DNA of 64,000 nucleotides from Cedecea davisae DSM 4568 (GTDB taxonomy: Bacteria > Pseudomonadota > Gammaproteobacteria > Enterobacterales > Enterobacteriaceae). Positions 58,142 to 64,000 of the stretch are shown here, piece after piece; the stretch's first letter is position 1; each line of letters opens with the position of its first letter. The notes beneath the pieces were generated by a model. The model saw nothing but the letters and a program-made list of their open reading frames with translations, made no database searches and was not told the DNA's origin. Made by a program: the position numbers and the translations under genes. The stretch lies in contig NZ_KE161030.1 in NCBI RefSeq assembly GCF_000412335.2, forward strand, positions 1,787,528 through 1,851,527. Reading direction: 5' to 3'.

Positions 58142-59314
58142 ATGATGACTTATCAACCCGTGACGCAGACACAAGGAACCCATACCGCGATGGATATTGT
58201 TTATCACCTGGTCCACGGGTTAGCCGACTCATCTCCCCAGGAAACTCGCCTGGCCCGCTTTTTCTTGGAAAACTTCTTCCAGTTACCGGACGCCAGCATG
58301 GAACAGCTGGCTGCCAGGGCAGGCGTAAGCCAGGCGACGCTGCAACAGTTTGCCCGCACCATCGGCTGTAGCGACATGAACGACTTCCTGGGCCAGGTTC
58401 GCCACCAGCGTGACGACAGCCGCGTGCAGCAGGCGCTGGCCGTACCGTCTCAGGTTCTGGGCGACGCGGCCTGGGTGGATAACGAAACTCTGCAATACCT
58501 CGCCAACCGTGGCGGCGTGGCAAAGGACGTGCTGGAACGTTTTTCTCATTCCATCGGACGGGATACCGACGGCGACATCATCACGCGCATCCGCCAGCGG
58601 CTTGCGGAGTTCAGCCAGCAAGAGTCCCGGGTTGCCCAGGCGATACTCGACGATCCCGGCTTTGCCGCATCGGCAACCATTGACCAACTGGCACAGGCCG
58701 CAGGCGTCAGCCCGGCAACGATTACCCGCTTTGCGCGGGCGGCGGGCTGCGACGATATACGCGACCTGCGCATGAAGCTGGCTCAGGCCAGTACGGCACT
58801 GCCGGGCAGCGGGCTGTCATCACGCTGGCAGCAGCGGCTAAACGGCATTCAACAAACGCTGAATCAGCAGCTGGAAACGCTCCTGGAGCCAGCGGTTACC
58901 CGGGCGATAGCGCTGCTTAAACGCGCCAACGCAATCCATATCTTTAGCGCCGGAGCGGCGGACACGCCTTTCGCCAGCCTGCTGCAATACCGGTTGTTAA
59001 CCCAGGGATTGCCGGCGAGCGTCTGCTCTGACCCTGCGCTGATGAGCTTTACCGCCTCAATGTTAAATAGCGGCCAGGCGATGATAGTCCTTGCCAGTTC
59101 GGTGCCGGACGGGGCGTTGCTGGCTGCGGTACAGCAGGCCAGAAAGCAGGGGGCGGAAGTGATTATGGTCACCAGCGATCCGGGCGCGACCGCGCATGCC
59201 AAAGATATTCTGCTATCACCCGGCGACGGTCGCTACGGCTCGCTGCTGATTATTGATTTACTGTGCGACGGCGTAGCCGCCGAGCCGGAAGCGAGCGGTG
59301 GCTCTGAGTTTTAA
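58142..59314 (+). CDS. MurR/RpiR-type regulator with repeated HTH segments
   Basis: 390 residues; ordinary RpiR regulators have about 280. A first HTH_6-type domain (about 30-85: LARFFLENFFQ then MEQLAARAGVSQATLQQFAR) and a second full one (about 158-216: VAQAILDD then IDQLAQAAGVSPATITRFAR) are clear. Between them, LQYLANRGGVAKDVLERFSH (118-137) looks like a third, partial copy. A SIS domain (about 245-380, HIFSAGAADTPFASLLQYRL) should sense a sugar phosphate. It is divergent from the PTS operon and probably regulates it. ATG 58142 lacks a good ribosome site; ATG 58190, with AAGGAA eleven bases upstream, is an alternative start. Confidence 0.85.
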   Translation: MMTYQPVTQTQGTHTAMDIVYHLVHGLADSSPQETRLARFFLENFFQLPDASMEQLAARAGVSQATLQQFARTIGCSDMNDFLGQVRHQRDDSRVQQALAVPSQVLGDAAWVDNETLQYLANRGGVAKDVLERFSHSIGRDTDGDIITRIRQRLAEFSQQESRVAQAILDDPGFAASATIDQLAQAAGVSPATITRFARAAGCDDIRDLRMKLAQASTALPGSGLSSRWQQRLNGIQQTLNQQLETLLEPAVTRAIALLKRANAIHIFSAGAADTPFASLLQYRLLTQGLPASVCSDPALMSFTASMLNSGQAMIVLASSVPDGALLAAVQQARKQGAEVIMVTSDPGATAHAKDILLSPGDGRYGSLLIIDLLCDGVAAEPEASGGSEF

Positions 59315-59396
59315 AATCAAAGCAGCATTACCCACACGAGGAATGTCGTTTTTTGCTATACCTGAAAGGCTTATACCAACTAACAGGGATCAAACG

Positions 59397-60065
59397 ATGC
59401 GTACCACAACGTGTTTTAAAGTTGCTTGTCTGGCAGGATTGTTAGCGTTGGCGGGGTGTGCTTCAAAAACCACCGCGCCGGAAAAATACTCTGGGTTTTT
59501 AAAAGATTATTCCGGCCTGCAGGAAACCAAATCCGCGACCGGGAAAACGGTTATGCGCTGGGTTGACCCGAATTTCAAACCGGCGAATTACGACAGCCTG
59601 GTTTATAACCCGGTAGTTTATTACCCGGTTCCAAAACCAACGACGCAAATAGGCCAAAAAACGCTGGACGGTTTGCTGGCTTATACCAACACCAAACTAA
59701 AAGCCGCGGCGCAGCAACGTAAGCCGTTGGTCACCACGCCTGGCCCGCACAGCCTGATTTTCCGCGGGGCCATTACCGGCGTGGATAGCAGCAAAGAAGG
59801 GCTACAGTTCTATGAAGTTATCCCTGTCGCTATGGTTGTGGCGGGTACGCAAATGGCTACCGGCCACCGCACCATGGACACCAATCTCTACTTTGAAGGC
59901 GAGCTGATTGACGCCGCAACCAATAAGCCGGTGCTGCGCGTGGTACGTAAAGGCGAGGGCAAAACGCTCAATAATGAGAATGCCAAAGTGACCGTCGATA
60001 CGCTGAAACAGGTTGTTGATGGCCTGGCAACGGACGCCACAATGTTTGACGTTCCGAATAAATAA
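59397..60065 (+). CDS. DUF3313 family lipoprotein
   Basis: 222 residues from ATG 59397; upstream in-frame codons overlapping the regulator gene are dropped. Lipoprotein signal MRTTTCFKVACLAGLLALAGC with lipobox LAGC, Cys21. The body has the DUF3313 pattern KYSGFLKDYSGL, MRWVDPNFKPANYDSLVYNPVVYYP and KVTVDTLKQVVDGLATDA. Outer-membrane lipoprotein of unknown function. A good terminator follows. Confidence 0.85.
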   Translation: MRTTTCFKVACLAGLLALAGCASKTTAPEKYSGFLKDYSGLQETKSATGKTVMRWVDPNFKPANYDSLVYNPVVYYPVPKPTTQIGQKTLDGLLAYTNTKLKAAAQQRKPLVTTPGPHSLIFRGAITGVDSSKEGLQFYEVIPVAMVVAGTQMATGHRTMDTNLYFEGELIDAATNKPVLRVVRKGEGKTLNNENAKVTVDTLKQVVDGLATDATMFDVPNK

Positions 60066-60086
60066 TCGCTTTAATTCAGACAAAAA

Positions 60087-60112
60087 CCGCAGCTCATGGC
60101 TGCGGTTTTTTA
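60087..60112 (+). terminator. Terminator of the DUF3313 lipoprotein gene
   Basis: AACCGCAGC-TCAT-GGCTGCGGTT followed by T-rich sequence. It also separates this gene from the convergent exporter gene. Confidence 0.85.
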
Positions 60113-61012
60113 TTACGCCAGCTTTCTGCGCCACGGCAGCCACTGCTCGGGTTTGGCAAACATCACCAGGTTACCCACCAGAATCATCACCAGGCCGAGC
60201 ACAGCGTTAGCGTGCCAGACGTAACCTTCGTAAACCGTCGATAGCGAAAGCGCTACCAGCGGGAACAGCAGCGTGCTGTAGGCCGCCTGGCTCGCGCCGA
60301 TGCGGCCTACCAGCGTGAAATAGGCACCAAAGGCGATAACCGAGCCGAAAATCGCCAGGTAGAGCAGCGAGCCGATATAGCGCACGCTAAAGTCGGGCAT
60401 AAATGACTCTCCGCTTGCCAGCGCTACTAACCCCATAATGGCGGTGCCGTAAAACATCGCGTAGGTGTTGGTGGAGAGCGTTTCCAGGCCACGGCTCTGA
60501 TGGCGGGCGCTAATCATATTGCCGAGCGAGAACCCGAAGGTGCCGAGCGCGCTAAGGCCAATGCCAATTAACAGCGAAGGCGCAAGCTGGGTAGCGACCA
60601 GATCATGCCAGAACAGGGCGATAATCCCCGCTATCCCCAGCGCTGCCGCAGGCAGAACGCGTGGTGACGGCTTTTTGCGGAAGAACAGCATATTGTTGAA
60701 GGCGTTAAACAGCACCGCCATCGAGAAGATGACCGACTCCAGGCCGGAACTGATATAGGCCGCAGCGTGATAAAAGCAGAAGAAGTTAAAGCCAAACACG
60801 CACGCGCCCTGCAACACGCAAAACAGATGATCTTTAAGCGCTATACGCTTCAGGCGGCCCAGCGCCAGCAACGTAACCAGCATCACCACGGCCGCTACGG
60901 CAAAGCGCCAGAAAATGGAAACGGGTACGGACACCACTCCCTGTTGCATATAAATAGCAATCCAGGTGGTTCCCCAAATCACCACCACCAGAATATAAAG
61001 CAAAGCGTTCAT
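60113..61012 (-). CDS. EamA/DMT-family exporter
   Basis: 299 residues with ten membrane helices in two EamA repeats (about 5-135 and 150-285). VIWGTTWIAIY near the start and IGASQAAYSTLLFPLVALSLSTVYEGY in the second repeat are typical of the family. Substrate unknown, usually amino acids or metabolites. ATG 61012 is used; ATG 61024 is an alternative. Divergent from the AraC-family gene at 61161, which may control it. Confidence 0.87.
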   Translation of the reverse strand: MNALLYILVVVIWGTTWIAIYMQQGVVSVPVSIFWRFAVAAVVMLVTLLALGRLKRIALKDHLFCVLQGACVFGFNFFCFYHAAAYISSGLESVIFSMAVLFNAFNNMLFFRKKPSPRVLPAAALGIAGIIALFWHDLVATQLAPSLLIGIGLSALGTFGFSLGNMISARHQSRGLETLSTNTYAMFYGTAIMGLVALASGESFMPDFSVRYIGSLLYLAIFGSVIAFGAYFTLVGRIGASQAAYSTLLFPLVALSLSTVYEGYVWHANAVLGLVMILVGNLVMFAKPEQWLPWRRKLA

Positions 61013-61160
61013 TGAATTTCTCATTAGTCCAGAGCAGGGGAAGAGTATCAACCGCTGCTCTTAAAAGCGCTTTCACCCACCTGCGGGACTTGCATATTCT
61101 TGCGGTTTTTTTTCATCGTGATGCTGGCGGCTAAGATGCACAATCCCTAAACTAACAGGC

Positions 61161-62054
61161 ATGTTCCAGAAGCCAAATTCCCCTATGACCGCGCCTTATC
61201 ACGCCTTCGAAACGCTGCAAAAGCACAAAGCCCGTCTGAACGGTAGCGTTCAGCTTGGCTCCGGTATTCAGCTTGCGGCCTGGTCGAACGGCGACGACTG
61301 TATTACCCAGCGCAGCGATCACCACACGCTCAGCCTGTACGTGACTGAGGGGTATGAAACCTATCAGAAAACGGCCTCCGGCTGGCGCAACGGCGGAGGA
61401 CCGGATCGTTTCTGCATCATGCCGGAAGACAGCGAGTCAACCTGGGACGTGAGGGATGAGTTCTCGTTTGTCCATCTCTACTGTACGGACGAACACCTGC
61501 GGGATATTGCCGAACAGATTTGGGAGCGCAGTCCGGCGGGGATTAATCTTGATGAAAAAACTTTTGCCGACGATCCGCGAATAACCCAGCTGTATCGCCA
61601 TTTTCTGCTGAGCAGCGACTGGCAGCAACGAGCCAATCATCTGACGTTAAGCACCGCTTCAACGCTCTTGCTGACGCATCTTGTGCAGCACTACAGCAGC
61701 GTACAGTGGAAGCTGCCGACGGTTCGCGGCGGGCTGGCACCTGCGGCGTTACGCAACGCTCAGGCCTATATCGAGCAGAATATTAGTGAATCGCTGACGC
61801 TGGGCGAACTTGCTCAGCTCGCGGGCCTGAGTGAATATCACTTTGCCCGCATGTTTAAGCAGTCCACCGGCCTTGCGCCGCACCAGTACGTGATGCAGCG
61901 CAGAATGGCGAGGGCGGAGCAGCTGGTACGCCACGGACAGTTGCCGCTGACGGATATCGCCATGGCCTGCGGGTTCAGCTCGCCAAGCCATTTCAGCAAC
62001 CGCTTCAGGAGCGTATTCGGCGCAACGCCTTCACAGCTACGCGCGCTTAAATAG
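61161..62054 (+). CDS. AraC-family transcriptional regulator
   Basis: 297 residues. N-terminal cupin-like sensor region, then the double-HTH domain: AQAYIEQNISESLTLGELAQLAGLSEYHFARMFKQSTGLAPHQYVMQRRM and then LTDIAMACGFSSPSHFSNRFRSVFGATPSQLR. It sits next to the divergent exporter gene and converges on ydcO, overlapping its 3' end by 18 bases. Target is probably the exporter. Confidence 0.88.
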   Translation: MFQKPNSPMTAPYHAFETLQKHKARLNGSVQLGSGIQLAAWSNGDDCITQRSDHHTLSLYVTEGYETYQKTASGWRNGGGPDRFCIMPEDSESTWDVRDEFSFVHLYCTDEHLRDIAEQIWERSPAGINLDEKTFADDPRITQLYRHFLLSSDWQQRANHLTLSTASTLLLTHLVQHYSSVQWKLPTVRGGLAPAALRNAQAYIEQNISESLTLGELAQLAGLSEYHFARMFKQSTGLAPHQYVMQRRMARAEQLVRHGQLPLTDIAMACGFSSPSHFSNRFRSVFGATPSQLRALK

Positions 62055-63203
62055 CGAAAACGCCGTATAACAAACGCCCCCGGCAACCAGCCCCCAGAAT
62101 GCCGAACTCACGCCCAGCAGGTTCACGCCGGATGCGGTGACCAGAAACGTCACGATTGCCGCATCCCTTTCGCGCTCATGGCTTAGCGCCTGATGCAAAC
62201 TCCCGGCGATGGTGCCCAACAGCGCCAGCCCGGCAAGAGTATGTATCCAAGCCAGCGGCAGCGCGGTGAGCAGCGCTGAAATTGAACCGCCAAAGATCCC
62301 CGCAATCAGATAAAACACCCCGGCGGCCGCGGCGGCCATCCAGCGTTTGTCTTTATCAGGATGCGCTTCACCGCTCTGGCAGATGGCTGCGGTAATGGCC
62401 GCGATACACACGGAAAACACGCCAAACGGCGCAAGCAGCAGGGCGATTGCGGCGGTAACCACCATCAATGGAGAAACGGGAATGTTGTAGCCGGACGCCT
62501 TTAGCGTCGCCACGCCGGGTGCATTTTGCGAAGCCATCGTCACCAGGAAGAAAGGGACGCCGATGCCCAGCAGGCTGGTAAGGCTGAACGCGGGCGCGGT
62601 GAATTCGGGGATAACCACGGAAACCGGAACCGCGTTGGCATTAATCTCGCCGCCGACAAGGCAAATTGCCAGCCCGGCAAGCATTGCCGCCACTACGGCA
62701 TAACGCGGTGCAAATACCTTAGCCAGCAGCCAGGCCAGAAACATACTGCCGCTCAACAAAAAGTGACCCTGTAACGAAGTGAAGGCCTCAAGCCCGAAAC
62801 GCAGCAGCACCCCGGCCAGCATTGCCGCCGAAAGCGTAGGGGGAATAACGCGCATCAGCCGTGCGAACAGCCCTGTCGCGCCGCAAATCAGGATAAGCAA
62901 AGACGCAAAAATAAATACGCCAACGGCTTCGTTAAGGCTGGTGCCGGGCAGGCTGGTAGCCAGCAGCGCCGCACCGGGCGTTGACCATGCCGTCAGCACC
63001 GGCACGCGATACCAGAGCGTAAGCGCCAGGGTACTGACGCCCATTGCAATCCCCAGCATCGTCAGCCAACTGGCTATCTGGTGGGCATTAGCCCCTGCGG
63101 CGTCGGCGGCCTGCCAGATAATAGCGGCCGAACTGGCGTAGCCGACCAGCACGGCAACAAACCCTGCCAGCACGGTGGGTAGCGGAGGAAAGGAAAGACG
63201 CAT
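62037..63203 (-). CDS. ydcO: YdcO, BenE-family transporter
   Basis: 388 residues (E. coli YdcO 391) with about 12 membrane helices. Family motifs: SSAAIIWQAADAAGA near the start, YRVPVLTAWSTPGAALLATSLPG, and MASQNAPGVATLKASGYN. BenE proteins are benzoate:proton symporters, but YdcO substrate is unproven. It is divergent from the sutR-type gene with perfect palindromes between, as in E. coli. Confidence 0.93.
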   Translation of the reverse strand: MRLSFPPLPTVLAGFVAVLVGYASSAAIIWQAADAAGANAHQIASWLTMLGIAMGVSTLALTLWYRVPVLTAWSTPGAALLATSLPGTSLNEAVGVFIFASLLILICGATGLFARLMRVIPPTLSAAMLAGVLLRFGLEAFTSLQGHFLLSGSMFLAWLLAKVFAPRYAVVAAMLAGLAICLVGGEINANAVPVSVVIPEFTAPAFSLTSLLGIGVPFFLVTMASQNAPGVATLKASGYNIPVSPLMVVTAAIALLLAPFGVFSVCIAAITAAICQSGEAHPDKDKRWMAAAAAGVFYLIAGIFGGSISALLTALPLAWIHTLAGLALLGTIAGSLHQALSHERERDAAIVTFLVTASGVNLLGVSSAFWGLVAGGVCYTAFSLFKRA

Positions 63204-63214
63204 GATGTTCTCGC

Positions 63215-63265
63215 TTGTGCGTTATAACGTCCGGCGAATATAACATTGTGCGCTATAGCGCACAA
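63215..63265. promoter_or_regulatory. SutR-type operators between ydcO and sutR
   Basis: TTGTGCGCTA followed directly by its exact inverse TAGCGCACAA forms a perfect 20-bp palindrome at 63246-63265, and a half-like copy TTGTGCGTTATAACG is at 63215-63229. The gap between the two divergent starts is only 94 bp, so both genes can be controlled from these sites. Confidence 0.6.
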
Positions 63266-63297
63266 GGCGCTATACTACGTCGCCAAAGGAGAGCGAT

Positions 63298-63837
63298 ATG
63301 GATATAGCATTACATCTGGCTAATACCCTAAAAGGCCTGCGCCAGGCGCGGGGCTGGAGCCTGACTCTTGCCGCCGGGAAAACCGGCGTTTCGAAAGCGA
63401 TGCTCGGGCAGATCGAACGCAATGAATCCAGCCCGACGGTGGCGACGCTCTGGAAGATAGCCACCGGCTTTAACGTGCCGTTCTCGGTATTTCTTGAGGC
63501 GGAAGCCGCGCCCGCTCGCCCGGTATTTGATCCGCAGCAGCAGGATATGGTGGTGGTGCCCATTTTCCCTTATGACCCGCAGCTACGTTTCGATCATTTC
63601 TCTATCCGGCTTGCACCGGGGGCGCTTAGCGAGTCCTCCGCACACGACCACGGCGTGGTGGAGCATGTGGTGGTAATTACTGGCGAGCTGGAGATGAAAA
63701 TCGACGGTGAATGGCGGCTTTTACGCGCGGGAGAAGGGGTTAAATTTCACGGTGACCGGCCTCATGCATACCGCAATCCCGCTGACGATGAGGCACATTT
63801 CCATTCGCTGATTCACTATCCGGCGACGACGGCGTAA
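63298..63837 (+). CDS. sutR: SutR-like XRE-cupin transcriptional regulator (YdcN)
   Basis: 179 residues (E. coli 178). The N-terminal Xre HTH (LRQARGWSLTLAAGKTGVSKAMLGQIERNESSPTVATLWKIATG) precedes a cupin domain (HDHGVVEHVVVITGELEMKIDGEWRLL, HGDRPHAYRNPADD). In E. coli SutR acts on genes of sulfur use and transport. AAGGAGAG precedes ATG 63298. Confidence 0.93.
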   Translation: MDIALHLANTLKGLRQARGWSLTLAAGKTGVSKAMLGQIERNESSPTVATLWKIATGFNVPFSVFLEAEAAPARPVFDPQQQDMVVVPIFPYDPQLRFDHFSIRLAPGALSESSAHDHGVVEHVVVITGELEMKIDGEWRLLRAGEGVKFHGDRPHAYRNPADDEAHFHSLIHYPATTA

Positions 63838-63956
63838 CGTCTCTTTTTTGCACTATTTTGCATGAGCGGAATCATCTCCGGATTGGCATAAACGGCTGTA
63901 ATCAGAAGAGATAATCTCTGTGAGCCGGCTATGTTCCGTTCACCGGTAAATCTGCT

Positions 63957-63995
63957 TCCCCTGCACGTTCTGCGAACGGTGAACGTGTCAGGGGA
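63957..63995. repeat. Dispersed palindromic element, copy 2
   Basis: TTCCCCTGCACGTTC and GAACGTGTCAGGGGAA arms around CTGCGAACGGT; same structure as the element at 54791 and differing from it at few bases. The 163 bp after the sutR-type gene hold no other feature. Confidence 0.65.
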
Positions 63996-64000
63996 AATTC

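Noticed and set aside
57986..58216. 76-codon minus-strand frame in the PTS/regulator gap
   Set aside because: It crosses the operator palindromes and the regulator start and has no similarity.

Overview
The window is a chromosomal segment of a member of the Enterobacteriaceae. Most genes are close matches to Escherichia coli K-12 proteins and sit in blocks collinear with the E. coli replication-terminus region: add; malY-malX/malI-ydgA-manA-fumA-fumC-tus-rstB-rstA-folM-ydgI-ydgH-pntA-pntB; uspE-fnr-ogt-smrA; opgD-rimL-ydcK-tehA-tehB; and ydcO/sutR. A tus gene with an adjoining Ter site confirms a terminus location. The genus cannot be fixed from the sequence alone; a Cedecea- or Enterobacter-like organism would fit, since several genes (lipoprotein at the left edge, POT-like transporter, CehA-type metallohydrolase, PcaQ-like regulator, HglS-esterase pair, beta-glucoside PTS) are not at these places in E. 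coli.

Layout. 1-3104: partial Gly-rich lipoprotein, a YfeH-type transporter and adenosine deaminase. 3184-8586: a 5.3-kb AT-rich island bounded by a perfect 76-bp direct repeat, the right copy of which is the 3' end of a GNAT acetyltransferase gene. It carries a phage tail-spike gene with an SGNH esterase domain and a two-gene O-acetyltransferase system (MBOAT plus SGNH partner), but no integrase. 8550-13406: GNAT acetyltransferase, a frameshifted methyltransferase, a divergent peptide transporter and a PHP metallohydrolase. 13547-30992: the mal, man, fum, tus and rst block, in which rstA and rstB are separated by a small divergent gene. 30993-38530: pntAB, uspE, fnr, ogt and smrA, with gene remnants in two intergenic gaps. 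38555-45659: a catabolic accessory region (LysR regulators, HglS dioxygenase, carboxylesterase, aminotransferase, orphan binding protein). 45930-51706: opgD, a HicBA module, rimL, ydcK and tehAB. 51826-54770: a divergent peptidase and dipeptide-binding protein pair. 54854-59314: a cellobiose/chitobiose-type PTS operon with a divergent RpiR-type regulator that contains repeated helix-turn-helix segments. 59397-63837: lipoprotein, DMT exporter, AraC regulator, and the ydcO/sutR pair.

How the parts work together. The housekeeping genes cover the TCA cycle (fumA, fumC), mannose-6-phosphate entry (manA), NADPH balance (pntAB), anaerobic control (fnr), acid/Mg2+ two-component sensing (rstAB) and glucan export (opgD). 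The most notable feature is the island: its spike gene looks like a carbohydrate O-acetyl esterase, whereas its two other genes look like a surface-sugar O-acetyltransferase pair. That is the layout expected of the receptor-modification end of a temperate phage, left behind between two attachment sites. A second notable system is the PTS operon, whose regulator has two or three HTH repeats and whose intergenic region holds three matching TGAAA-N5-TTTCA palindromes. No rRNA, tRNA or CRISPR array was seen.
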